Origin: Thermocrinis sp.
Lineage (GTDB): Bacteria > Aquificota > Aquificia > Aquificales > Aquificaceae
Reading direction: 5' to 3'
Assembly (NCBI GenBank): GCA_020833645.1
Contig: JAJHRQ010000014.1
Coordinates: 1-36,812, forward strand
Length of the DNA: 36,812 bases
Shown: piece by piece, positions 16,291 to 24,783 of the stretch
Layout: each line of letters begins with the position of its first letter
How positions within the stretch are numbered: position 1 is the stretch's first letter
Made by a program: the position numbers and the translations under genes
The notes under the pieces: model-generated
Told to the model about the DNA's origin: nothing
Databases searched by the model: none
Seen by the model: the letters and a program-made list of their open reading frames with translations, nothing else

Positions 16291-17118
16291 ATGATTGTCC
16301 TTTTTGCACTCTTGCTGAGTGTTCTTTTAGCCTTTGGTAAGGATATAAAGGTAGGATTTACCGCGGTCATTACGAGGGAGGATGTAAAAACCATAAAGGA
16401 CTTTTTGGACTATCTTTCAAGGAAAACGGGCTTTAGCTTTAGTCCAGTCTTTGCCAGGTCCTACGATGAAATGGATTTTTATCTTTTCAACGGAAAGGTG
16501 GATATAGCTTACATCTGCGGTGCCCCCTACGTGGAAGGGCACAAAAAATAAGGTTATTACCTCGTCGCGGTCCCACTTACCTCCAATGGTCCCTACTACT
16601 ATTCTTATGTTATAACTAAAAAAGACAGACCTTATCGGTCAATCCTTAATTTTGAGGGAAAACCTTACGCCTTTTCAGACCCAAAGTCCAACTCGGGCTC
16701 CGTCGCCCCCACTTACTTTCTTCTGAAAAACGGATACTCTCCCACCGAGTTTTTTAAACCCTTGATATACACCTACTCCCATTACGAGTCTATCATGGCA
16801 GTCTACAAGGGCTTTGTGGAGGGTGCCAGCGTAGATAGTATAGTCTATGAACATACCAGCCTAGTGGCACCGCACATTACCAACGAGCTTAAAGTTATCC
16901 AAAAGTTTGGACCCTTTCCGGCCACGCCTATCGTAGCGAGCAAAAGACTGGACCCAAATATAGTGAAAGCAATAAAGAAAGCCCTTTTAGAGATGCATCA
17001 GGATGAGGAGGGAAGAAAAATCCTAAAGAACATGGGCATATTGGGCTTTACCTACCTTGAGCCAAAACATTACGAAACCATAGCCCAGATGATAAGCTAC
17101 ATAAAGAAAAATAAATGA
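16291..17118 (+). pseudogene. aioX: AioX-like periplasmic arsenite-binding protein, interrupted by in-frame TAA
   Basis: Signal peptide at residues 1-16 (MIVLFALLLSVLLAFG), then a PhnD-type periplasmic binding fold: IKVGFTAVITREDVKTIKDF, VDIAYICGAPYV, later AFSDPKSNSGSVAPTYFLL and SVDSIVYEH. In AioX proteins a single cysteine binds As(III) and signals to the kinase AioS; C76 in ICGAPYV is a good candidate. The frame is continuous to 17118 except for a TAA at 16549-16551, where GHKK is followed by GYYLVAVP. A Tyr codon (TAC or TAT) is the likely original. Restored, the protein is 275 residues. It overlaps aioS by 4 nt (ATGA). No Shine-Dalgarno precedes the ATG. Confidence 0.8.
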
Positions 17119-18778
17119 AGGCTTTTGTTGAAAGGCTCAGAAAAGCCAGCATAGGACTAAAACTCTCCCTCACTTTCGTTTTTGTAATCGCCCTTTGTTC
17201 TCTACCTATGTCTTTGCTAACTATAAACTATCTGAGCAACAAACTAAGACAACATGTGATAAACACCATTGAAGAGTTTGTGCAATCTCAGAAGGATGAG
17301 TTCATAGAGCTTATCCTTATGGAAAACTACTGGAGAGCCTTTAACAAAATTGAAGCCCTCTCTCAAATACCGGGCGTAAAGGAGGTGGTCCTTGTGGATG
17401 CCCACAACCGCATAATTGCCTCTTCAAAGCCAGAGGAGAAGGTGGTGGGAAGATCCTTTTCTAACAACTCAGATTACCTAAAAATTCCCATAGAAAGCTA
17501 TTCATACACTATAGGCTATCTCTACTATCAGATCAACAGGGAATACATAGAGGGGATCGTATCTCCCCTTAGGTTTATTACCTTGGCTTTTACTTTCTTC
17601 TTCACCCTTGTGGTCATACTCTTGGGAGTGTTTGTTTCTCTTAGAATAAATGAAAGGCTTAAGCAAGTGAGGGAGATGATAGAGGAGTTTAAAAGGGGAG
17701 GTATGCCCATCAAGAAGGATTTTTGGGAGAGGGAGGAGCTAACCGAGTTGGCAGACTTTGTGCATAAAAGCTTGAGCGACCTTAAGGGTATCTTTTCCAA
17801 CCTGGAGTTTGCAAGAGACTTTTATGAAAGCCTATTTAACACCCTACAGGAGATCGTTCTAATACTGGACGAGACGGGAACCATATACTTTTGCAACAAG
17901 GCAGTAGAGAACTATGGCTTTTCGGTGGAGAACCTGCTTGGAAGAAAGGTGGGAGTGCTTTTGGAAGGACCGAGGGAAAGAAGAGAGGTAAGGGAGAGCC
18001 TAAGGCAGAAGGGAACCTACACGGGTGTGGTAAAGCTTAGAAACAAGAAAGGAGAGGAGAGCTACGCCTTGGCGGTATTAGTGCCTTGGGTGGATGCTTT
18101 TATCTTTACCTTAAAGGATATAACGGAGCTAAAAAGGTCTGAAGAATTGGTAAAGAGGATGGAGGTCTTTTCCCTGCTTGGGGAAATGAGCGCCTACCTT
18201 GCCCATGAGCTAAAAAATGCTACCCTTCCTCTGAAGCTTTTATCTGTGGAACGAGGATGACGTAGAGGTGGTTAGAGCGTCTATAGAGAGGGTTGATAAA
18301 ATAGTGAGTAGCTTTTTACAGTTTGCCAGACCTGTGGAGGAGGAAAAAAAGGGAGTTTAGCTCTTGGCAGTTGGTGGAGGATGTGTTAAAGATCTACGAG
18401 CCCGCCATAAAGAAGAAGGACATAGACTTGGTTTTGGATGTGATGGACTTTAAACTATACACCAACAAAACCGCCTTGGAGATAATACTCAGCAACCTAC
18501 TCAAAAACGCCATAGAGGCGGTGGATGGAAAAGGTAAGATAGAAATTTCCCTCAGGAAAGAAGGAGAAAAGACAGTCCTTATGGTAAAGGACAATGGGCA
18601 CGGGATACCCAAAAAACACATAAAGAAGGTCTTTGATCCCTTCTTTAGCACAAAGCGGGATAGCACTGGGCTTGGTCTTTCTACAGTAGCCAGGTATGTG
18701 CAAATGCTTGAAGGAAGGCTTAGTGTTTTCTCCGAGGAAGGAAAAGGTTCTACCTTTTTAGTGGAGGTGAAGGCATGA
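17115..18778 (+). pseudogene. aioS: AioS-like sensor histidine kinase, two apparent frameshifts
   Basis: Transmembrane helix (about 16-38), periplasmic sensor region, second helix (about 152-174), HAMP-like linker, PAS domain (about 235-335), then the phosphoacceptor helix SAYLAHELKNATLPLKL with H364. The frame breaks at a T4 run (18238-18241) and again at an A7 run (18344-18350). Removing one base at each gives PLKLYLWNEDDVEVV and VEEEKREFSSW and restores 553 residues with N box NLLKNAIEAV and G boxes DNGHGIP and TGLGLST. Two 1-nt insertions fit the length exactly (1664 minus 2 is divisible by 3). The kinase should take the AioX signal and phosphorylate AioR. A sequencing error in the homopolymers would make it intact. 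Confidence 0.85.
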
Positions 18779-20100
18779 GAGTTATAGTAGTGGATGATGA
18801 TTTTGGGGTTTTACATTCTATAAAAAGGGTCCTCAGTTCAAAGGGCTTTGAGGTGGTTGCCCTACAGTCCCCGGAAGGCTTGGAGGAGTATCTGCCAGAG
18901 AGCAACCTGCTTTTGATGGATATAAGGCTGGAGGGTGAGAGAGGAACGGATGTGGTGGAAAAACTGAGGGCAAAGGGTTTTAACATTCCGGTGATCTTTA
19001 TAACCGCCTATGCAGATGCGGACGCGGTGGTAAGTGCCTCAAGGCTTGGTGCAGTGGATGTGCTAAAAAAGCCTTTTAGTAGCCAAGAGCTTTTGCAGGC
19101 GGTAAAGAACGCCCTGGAGTTTGTTCCAAAGCTTGAGCCCTCTTACAGCAGGGAATTAAAGGTAATTGGCTCCTCAAGGGCTATGTTTGAGGTGTTCAAA
19201 AAGGTGGGCTTAGCCTGTCAAAATGATCTGAATGTTTTGATAACAGGAGAAACGGGGGTAGGAAAGGAAGTTGTAGCCAAACTCATCCACGAGAACTCCC
19301 CGAGGAAAGAGGGACCCTTTGTAATACTGCACTGCCCAGCCATACCCTGGGACCTCTTTGAGGCGGAGCTCTTTGGTTATGTGAAGGGTGCCTTTACGGG
19401 CGCATTGGTGGATAAAAAGGGAAAGGCTAAGTTGGCGGAAGGCGGAACGCTATTTTTAGACGAGATAGGAGATTTGCCCTACAAGCTCCAAGCCAAGCTT
19501 TTGGCTTTTGTGGAAAGGAAGAGCTTTTTCCCCTTGGGTAGCTCAAGGGAGGAGAAGGCGGATGTAAGACTCATCTTTGCCACCAACAGGGACCTAAAAA
19601 AGATGGTGGAAGAAGGAAAGTTTAGAGAGGACCTCTACCACAGAATAAGCCAGTTGGAAATACACGTGCCACCACTCAGGGAAAGAAAAGAGGACATAAA
19701 ACCCTTGGTGGAATACTTTATAGCCCTTGCCAACGCCGAGTTGGGAACGAGCGTGGAGGGAGTGGAAGAACAAGCGCTAAGAAAACTCATGGACTACTCC
19801 TTCCCGGGGAATGTTAGAGAGCTGAAAAACTTAGTCTATAAAGCGGTGCTTGAAACAAGGTTTGGAAAGATAAAGGACTTTGCCATTCAGCAGGGAGAAA
19901 ACATCTCCTCCTTTGAAAAAGCTCTGGAACTTTTGCTTGATGCGGTGCCTGAGGAGGAACTTCCAAACCTCCTTGATAGGGTGGAGCTATACCTTATAAA
20001 AAAGCTCCTTGAAAGATACTCAGGGAACAAATCCAAAGTGGCGAGCCTTTTGGGAATATCCAGGAACACCTTGGAAAGCAGACTAAAGAACCTCAAGTAA
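18775..20100 (+). CDS. aioR: AioR-like NtrC-family sigma-54 activator
   Basis: 441 residues in three domains. The receiver (1-120) has the acidic pocket VVDDD, phosphoacceptor D49 in LLMDIRLEG, T in FITAYAD and K in VLKKPFS. The AAA+ domain carries Walker A GETGVGKE, the sigma-54 contact loop GAFTGA, Walker B GGTLFLDEIGD and arginine finger region REDLYHRI. A Fis-type helix-turn-helix closes the protein (NKSKVASLLGISRNTLESRL). GAFTGA shows it activates sigma-54 RNA polymerase. It overlaps aioS by 4 nt and is followed by two palindromes and a -24/-12 promoter before aioB, which are its probable targets. The gene itself is intact. Confidence 0.93.
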   Translation: MRVIVVDDDFGVLHSIKRVLSSKGFEVVALQSPEGLEEYLPESNLLLMDIRLEGERGTDVVEKLRAKGFNIPVIFITAYADADAVVSASRLGAVDVLKKPFSSQELLQAVKNALEFVPKLEPSYSRELKVIGSSRAMFEVFKKVGLACQNDLNVLITGETGVGKEVVAKLIHENSPRKEGPFVILHCPAIPWDLFEAELFGYVKGAFTGALVDKKGKAKLAEGGTLFLDEIGDLPYKLQAKLLAFVERKSFFPLGSSREEKADVRLIFATNRDLKKMVEEGKFREDLYHRISQLEIHVPPLRERKEDIKPLVEYFIALANAELGTSVEGVEEQALRKLMDYSFPGNVRELKNLVYKAVLETRFGKIKDFAIQQGENISSFEKALELLLDAVPEEELPNLLDRVELYLIKKLLERYSGNKSKVASLLGISRNTLESRLKNLK

Positions 20101-20104
20101 AATT

Positions 20105-20121
20105 TGCTCAATTTTTGAGCA
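20105..20121. promoter_or_regulatory. Upstream activator site 1 (candidate AioR binding palindrome)
   Basis: TGCTCAATTTTTGAGCA is a palindrome with near-perfect 8-bp arms around one base. It begins 4 bp after the aioR stop. Its centre (20113) is 21 bp, two helical turns, from that of site 2, and about 93 bp upstream of the -12 element. Confidence 0.65.
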
Positions 20122-20125
20122 CCCA

Positions 20126-20142
20126 TTGTCAAAATTTGAGCA
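20126..20142. promoter_or_regulatory. Upstream activator site 2 (candidate AioR binding palindrome)
   Basis: TTGTCAAAATTTGAGCA shares the right arm TTTGAGCA with site 1 and has a left arm differing at two positions. Same 17-bp length and symmetry. Paired sites on one DNA face are usual for NtrC-type activators. Confidence 0.6.
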
Positions 20143-20194
20143 TTCTCAGGGATGTTCCCTTTTGAAAAGTCTTGATTTTTCAATGTTTCAAAAT

Positions 20195-20211
20195 TGGCAC
20201 GAAATTTGCAT
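20195..20211 (+). promoter_or_regulatory. Sigma-54 (-24/-12) promoter of aioBA
   Basis: TGGCAC-GAAAT-TTGCAT fits the sigma-54 consensus TGGCAC-N5-TTGCW at every fixed position. Transcription should start near 20220, giving a leader of about 28 nt with GGAGG at 20236-20240 before the aioB ATG. Confidence 0.88.
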
Positions 20212-20247
20212 ACGTAAAAAAGGTGAAACCCGTTAGGAGGTGTGGTG

Positions 20248-20748
20248 ATGTTTATGACAAAAATCTCCAGAAGGACCTTCATAGGGGGGAGCGCAGCAAT
20301 GAGCGCTCTCTTGACCTCGCCAGAGCTGGTGAAGGCTCTTACGAGCCAACCCTACTCAAGGGTAAAGGTGGCAAACATCAAAAACCTGAGGGTAGGCGAG
20401 CCGGTGAGCTTTAACTACCCAGATAAGGACTCTCCCGCATTGCTCATCAAGCTTGGAGAAAGGGCTTATGGCGGTGTGGGACCGGATGGAGATATAGTGG
20501 CATACTCTTCCCTGTGCACCCACATGGGCTGTCCCGTTGTCTATTCCAAGAAGCGGTTTTTGTGTCCGTGCCACTACTCTATGTTTGACCCTGCAAAGAA
20601 CGGACAGACCTATCAAGGGCACGCTTCTGAGTGGCTCCCTCAGATAATCCTACGCCTTGAACCAAGGACAGGAGACATATACGCGGAGGGAGTGGAAGGG
20701 CTCATTTGGGGAAGAGTTAGAAATGTTTTGAAAGTTACCAAAAAATAA
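20248..20748 (+). CDS. aioB: Arsenite oxidase small subunit, Rieske [2Fe-2S] protein
   Basis: 166 residues. A Tat signal lies at the N-terminus (KISRRTFIGGSAAMSAL), so the folded protein goes to the periplasm, probably bringing AioA with it because AioA has no signal. The Rieske site is CTHMGC (C90, H92) and CPCHYS (C106, H109); C95 and C108 could form the stabilising disulfide. The protein passes electrons from the Mo centre of AioA to a cytochrome c or similar acceptor. In-frame GTGs at 20242 and 20245 are too close to the GGAGG (20236-20240); the ATG at 20248 has a 7-nt spacing. The stop and the AAGGAGGT of aioA abut. Confidence 0.93.
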   Translation: MFMTKISRRTFIGGSAAMSALLTSPELVKALTSQPYSRVKVANIKNLRVGEPVSFNYPDKDSPALLIKLGERAYGGVGPDGDIVAYSSLCTHMGCPVVYSKKRFLCPCHYSMFDPAKNGQTYQGHASEWLPQIILRLEPRTGDIYAEGVEGLIWGRVRNVLKVTKK

Positions 20749-20762
20749 AGGAGGTGTGAGCC

Positions 20763-23384
20763 ATGGCATTGTTTGCAAGAAAGGACCGCATACCAATACC
20801 ACCAAAGGATGCCCAAAAATTTATCACCGTCTGCCAATACTGTACTGTAGGCTGCGGCTACTATGTCTACAGGTGGCCAGTGGGCAAGGAGGGTGGTCTA
20901 AAGCCCGAGGAGAACGCCTTAGGCATAGACTTCACCAAGCAGGGAGTAGCCCTTCAAACCCAATCAATAACTGAAACTATGCACAATGTAGTAAAGGGTG
21001 AGGACGGCAAGCTTTACAACATACTCATAGTGCCCGCGAAGGACTCGCCCGTAAACAGAGGAAACTACTCCATAAGGGGTGGAACCAACGCACAAGCAGC
21101 CTATTCACCCACAAAGCCCACCAGAGACAGGCTACTCTACCCTATGGTAAGAGTTGGAGATCAGTTTATGCCCGTCAGCTGGGATGAAGCCATAGACCTT
21201 ATCGCAAGGGTAGTGAAGGGTGTCAAGGACAAATGGGGTCCGGATTCTATAGCGATGAAGGTCTACGACCATGGAGGCTCTGGCGCTGGCTTTGAGGAAA
21301 ACTGGGCGGTAGGAAAGTTCTTCTTTGTAGCGGTGGGTACCAGAATGCTCTCCATTCACAACAGACCCGCCTATAACTCCGAGGTGTGGGGGCAAAGGGA
21401 AAGGGGTGTCCACGAGCTTAACTACACCTACGAGGACGCAAGGCTCGCAGACACCATTGTGCTCTGGGGTTCTAACCCCTTTGAAACTGCATCCGTCTTC
21501 TACACAGAGCAAATGCTACCAAACCTCCAAGGTGCAACCGTAGAGGAAAAGAAGAAAGAGTATATGAAGGGAGAGCCCGCAGAACCCGCAAGGATGATCA
21601 TCATAGACCCCAGAAAAACCTCTAGCGTAACGGTTGCTCAATCAGTTGCACCCGATAGGATCCTCCACCTTAGACCAAACCTTGGAACAGACTACGTGCT
21701 TGCCAACGCCACAGCAAGGGCTGTCTGGGAAAAGGGATGGTGGGACAAAGAGTTTGTGGAAAAGAGGACAGACCTGAAAACCTTTGAAGATTACAAGAAG
21801 AAATCCCTAATGCTTGATGTTCCTTACGACGAGTTTATGAGCAGGGTGGAAAGGCTAACGAGCGTCAAAAGGGAAGACATAGAAAAGGCAGCGGAGTGGA
21901 TCGCCAAGCCCAAAGCGGGAGGCTTTAGAAGGAGAACTCTTATCATATACGAAAAGGGTGTAATATGGGGCTATAAGAACTACGACACCATTGCAGCCAT
22001 TGCCCAACTTGCTGCACTTACTGGAAACTACGGAAAGCCCGGCACGGGCTGTGGAAGACAGGGCGGACACCAAGAGTGCTACTTTAGACCTCACGACAAG
22101 TCCAGGGCAAAGCTTGTGGGCTCCATATACGCAGGAGGACCACCGCCCAACATAGACGAGTATGTGAAGAACGACCCAAGGGCGAAGGTCTATTTTGTGT
22201 CCGGAACAGACCCATATCTATCCACACCCAACTCTCAAGCCTATAAGAAGAGGGTGCACGAAAGGACGCTTGCGCTTACAAGATATCTCTCCGAACAGGC
22301 AAAGCTGGCAGGAGAGCCCGCCGGCTCTGAGGATAGGGCAAAGAGGATCCTTGAAGGTCTTGAAAAGACAAGCGGTTTGTTAATGGTGGTTATAGACATG
22401 TATGAGACTGAAACTGCCAGGGATGCCCACGTCATACTACCCGCAGCGGGCTGGGGAGAAAAACCCACCACCTCCATAAACTGCAACAGCAGGCTTCTCA
22501 GGATCTACGAACAATTTATGGCACCTCCCGGAGACGCTAAGCCCGACTGGTGGATCTTTGGAAGGATAGCCACCAGGATGAAGGAACTATACGAAGCGGA
22601 AGGAAACTACGAAGAAGCCAAATACTGTGCGGGTATGGACTGGAAGAGTGCGGAGGAAGTATTCTTGGACGGTGCAAACGAGTTTCCGGACAACAGGGTC
22701 TCGGAGGAAGACGAGGCAATGCTACCCGCAGAGTGCTACAAGGGTGTGACCTACGAATATCTCAGAAAGGTAGGACAAAAGGGCATACAGACTCCCGTTC
22801 GCATAGACCCCAAGACGGGACAGCTCGTGGGCACAAAGAGAAGGTATGTGCACAAGTTTGGCACACCGGATGGTAAGTTCAAGTGGTACGGCACAGACCC
22901 ATGGGATCCCGACCCCATGAAGTTCTATCCACCTCAGATCACCAAATACTTCCAAGACGGCAACGATAAGAAATTCCCCTTCTGGTTCACCAACGGAAGG
23001 TCGCAGATAATTTGGCAGACGGGCTACAACGACAGGCATCTGCCTGAGAAGGTCTATACCATACCTCTGCCCTACATAGAGATGAACCCAGAGGATGCCA
23101 AAAGGCTCGGAATTAAGAGCGGAGACCTGGTGGAGGTGTATAACTTGGAGGGCAACGCCATAGCCCTTGTGTATGTGAACGACGCACCCCCTCCCGGAAT
23201 GATCTACGGCACAATGTATCACTGGAAAGGCTCCCTCAATCACCTTACCACCGACTACACAGACCCTAAAACCACCATACCTTGGTATAAGGCTTCAAGG
23301 GTGGCAGTAAGGAAGCTAAAGGGCAACCTGGAGGATGTGCTCAAGAACACCTCCCTACTGCCCATAAACGACTTCACTACCTAA
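20763..23384 (+). CDS. aioA: Arsenite oxidase large subunit, molybdopterin and [3Fe-4S]
   Basis: 873 residues, DMSO-reductase-family catalytic subunit that oxidises As(III) to As(V) at a bis-MGD molybdenum centre. The cluster motif CQYCTVGC (C24, C27, C31) has the spacing of the AioA [3Fe-4S] site, with no fourth cysteine. VYRWPVG, the SIRGGTNAQAAYSPT segment and DHGGSGAGFEENWAVGKFFF follow; the region after GCGRQGGHQECY matches the AioA active-site environment, and no Cys or Ser ligates Mo, as expected. Length agrees with AioA rather than the respiratory arsenate reductase ArrA. No signal peptide is present, consistent with export together with AioB. It may also act on thio-arsenic species; that is not readable from sequence. 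Confidence 0.95.
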   Translation: MALFARKDRIPIPPKDAQKFITVCQYCTVGCGYYVYRWPVGKEGGLKPEENALGIDFTKQGVALQTQSITETMHNVVKGEDGKLYNILIVPAKDSPVNRGNYSIRGGTNAQAAYSPTKPTRDRLLYPMVRVGDQFMPVSWDEAIDLIARVVKGVKDKWGPDSIAMKVYDHGGSGAGFEENWAVGKFFFVAVGTRMLSIHNRPAYNSEVWGQRERGVHELNYTYEDARLADTIVLWGSNPFETASVFYTEQMLPNLQGATVEEKKKEYMKGEPAEPARMIIIDPRKTSSVTVAQSVAPDRILHLRPNLGTDYVLANATARAVWEKGWWDKEFVEKRTDLKTFEDYKKKSLMLDVPYDEFMSRVERLTSVKREDIEKAAEWIAKPKAGGFRRRTLIIYEKGVIWGYKNYDTIAAIAQLAALTGNYGKPGTGCGRQGGHQECYFRPHDKSRAKLVGSIYAGGPPPNIDEYVKNDPRAKVYFVSGTDPYLSTPNSQAYKKRVHERTLALTRYLSEQAKLAGEPAGSEDRAKRILEGLEKTSGLLMVVIDMYETETARDAHVILPAAGWGEKPTTSINCNSRLLRIYEQFMAPPGDAKPDWWIFGRIATRMKELYEAEGNYEEAKYCAGMDWKSAEEVFLDGANEFPDNRVSEEDEAMLPAECYKGVTYEYLRKVGQKGIQTPVRIDPKTGQLVGTKRRYVHKFGTPDGKFKWYGTDPWDPDPMKFYPPQITKYFQDGNDKKFPFWFTNGRSQIIWQTGYNDRHLPEKVYTIPLPYIEMNPEDAKRLGIKSGDLVEVYNLEGNAIALVYVNDAPPPGMIYGTMYHWKGSLNHLTTDYTDPKTTIPWYKASRVAVRKLKGNLEDVLKNTSLLPINDFTT

Positions 23385-23391
23385 AACCAAC

Positions 23392-23415
23392 GGGGGCTTA
23401 TGCCCCCTCTCTTGT
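23392..23415 (+). terminator. Terminator after aioA
   Basis: A perfect 6-bp stem GGGGGC-TTAT-GCCCCC (23392-23407) followed by a pyrimidine-rich TCTCTTGTT tract, 8 bp after the aioA stop. It should end the aio transcript before the TPR gene, which has its own promoter. Confidence 0.75.
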
Positions 23416-23556
23416 TAAAACTGCAAAACACCTTACTTTAAGAGTTTTTCACATACACCTGCAGTTCGCCTAAAGGCTTTTGGAAGTGGGAAGGGATCCA
23501 TCTGGTGCAAAGGTGGTAGCTGGACTTTTTTGCTTTGGAGATATTTTAGTTTCCCA

Positions 23557-23585
23557 TTGTCAAATTTTATTAGCCAGATTATATT
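23557..23585 (+). promoter_or_regulatory. Sigma-70 type promoter of the TPR gene
   Basis: TTGTCA and TATATT are separated by exactly 17 bp. The start would be near 23592, just before AAGGAGGAG, 3-8 nt ahead of the ATG. The rest of the 23416-23556 gap shows nothing recognisable. Confidence 0.6.
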
Positions 23586-23607
23586 TAATCCAGAAGGAGG
23601 AGTAAAC

Positions 23608-24087
23608 ATGGAAGACCTGAAGAGGTCTGCAGAAGAACTATTTCAAAAGGCTTATATACTTCACATGGCGGGCGAGCTTGATAAGGCAATAGAACTTTAC
23701 GAAAAGGCTGCGGAACTTTATCCAACCGCTCAAATATACACCTTTATGGGTTGGGCATACAGCATGAAGGGAGATTACGAAACCGCCATAGAATTGTGCT
23801 TGAAGGCTATAGAGCTAGACCCAGATTTTGGCAATCCTTACAACGATATAGGCTCATACCTTATCGCCTTGGGAAGGTATGACGAAGCCATTCCTTGGCT
23901 GAAAAAGGCTATAACCGCCAAAAATTACGAGCCAAGGCACTATCCACACATAAACCTTGCCCGCGTCTATCTGGCAAAGGGTATGTTCAAGGACGCCCTG
24001 CAGGAGCTGGAAACCGCCATCAAGATCGCCCCAGACTATAGACCGGCCCACATTCTAAGACATCAGATATTGACAATGCTGAACTAA
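23608..24087 (+). CDS. TPR-repeat protein
   Basis: 159 residues made of about four tetratricopeptide repeats. The repeats can be read as AYILHMAGELDKAIELYEKA, TFMGWAYSMKGDYETAIEL, NDIGSYLIALGRYDEAIPWL and NLARVYLAKGMFKDALQELE, each with the small-large-Gly/Ala-Tyr pattern. TPR proteins serve as adaptors; no partner can be named. The open frame extends upstream to 23530, but the ATG at 23608 has AGGAGG in front and a promoter fitting that start. No signal peptide, so cytosolic. It ends 1 bp before the stop of the converging MBL gene. Its place between aio and sox may be incidental. Confidence 0.85.
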   Translation: MEDLKRSAEELFQKAYILHMAGELDKAIELYEKAAELYPTAQIYTFMGWAYSMKGDYETAIELCLKAIELDPDFGNPYNDIGSYLIALGRYDEAIPWLKKAITAKNYEPRHYPHINLARVYLAKGMFKDALQELETAIKIAPDYRPAHILRHQILTMLN

Positions 24088-24088
24088 A

Positions 24089-24783
24089 TTATTTGCTTTC
24101 AAAGAGCACTTCCCTCTCTATCTCAAAGTAAAGGTGATAGGCATTAACCGGATTGACGTCAAAGAAAACGGGTAGTTGGGAATAAGCTGGGTCTATCTTT
24201 AGCATCTCTTCGTTGGCTTTTGCACGAACCTCTTCCACGCTTAATCCCTCTTCGTAAAGCTTTCTTACCACGCTCCTTATGTCTTGGATGTATTTTTTAG
24301 TCCACGCTACCTGCCTCTTGATGTTTTCCTTTCCAAAGAGAGGCTCTCCATGACCTATGAGGAGAACTTCCGGCTCCAGCTCAAGGATTTTGTCCAAGCA
24401 TTCCATCCAACTTTTGGAATTACCAGAGCCGAGGAAGGGTACCCTTCCACCAAAGACTATGTCCCCGGATATGAGAACCTTCCTTGAGGGAATCCAAAGC
24501 ACCAGATCTCCATTGGTATGTGCCTTACACCAGTGATGGATTTCAAACCGTTCTCCTCCCAACAGGATCACCAAGCTTTTATCTACCAGAATGTCCGGAG
24601 CCATCTGCACGATGCCCTTCATTAAGTCCTTTCCGAGCACGCCCAACCTTGCGTTGAACATCCTTTGGGCTTCATCACTGCCCAAATATTCAAAGGCGTA
24701 GGGATGGGCTATGATGATGGCTCCCTTTTCTTTAAAGGCTTTTGCTCCGTAAAAGTGATCTGTGTGATAGTGGGATACACATT
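24089..24783 (-). pseudogene. MBL-fold metallohydrolase lacking its N-terminus, joined to soxB
   Basis: The open frame with a start begins at 24685, but homology clearly runs further upstream: VSHYHTDHFYGAKAF supplies the metal motif HxHxDH at about 24745-24775. Downstream are AHTNGD, SGDIVFGG and IGHGEP, so all zinc ligands of the metallo-beta-lactamase fold are present. What is missing is everything before the first motif, including the usual 80-100 residues and a signal peptide. The missing part ends exactly where SoxB breaks off. Such hydrolases accompany sox genes (SoxH-like) but their role is not established. Function after truncation is doubtful. Confidence 0.75.

Noticed and set aside
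16549-16551. Programmed readthrough or recoding of the aioX TAA
   Set aside because: No stem-loop or known recoding context is visible after the stop, and TAA is not used for selenocysteine or pyrrolysine; a nonsense change or base error is simpler.
18238-18350. Programmed frameshifting in aioS
   Set aside because: Two shifts in the same gene at different homopolymers, without slippery heptamer plus downstream structure, are unlikely to be programmed.
22722-23243. Long minus-strand frame of 173 codons inside aioA
   Set aside because: It is antisense to a highly conserved catalytic subunit, lacks a ribosome site and has no recognisable motif; long shadow frames are common opposite strongly biased genes.
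23553-23568. CCCATTGTCAAA shared between the TPR promoter and the aio activator site 2
   Set aside because: The match of 12 bp ends before the diagnostic TTTGAGCA arm, and TTGTCA is explained as the -35 box of the TPR gene.
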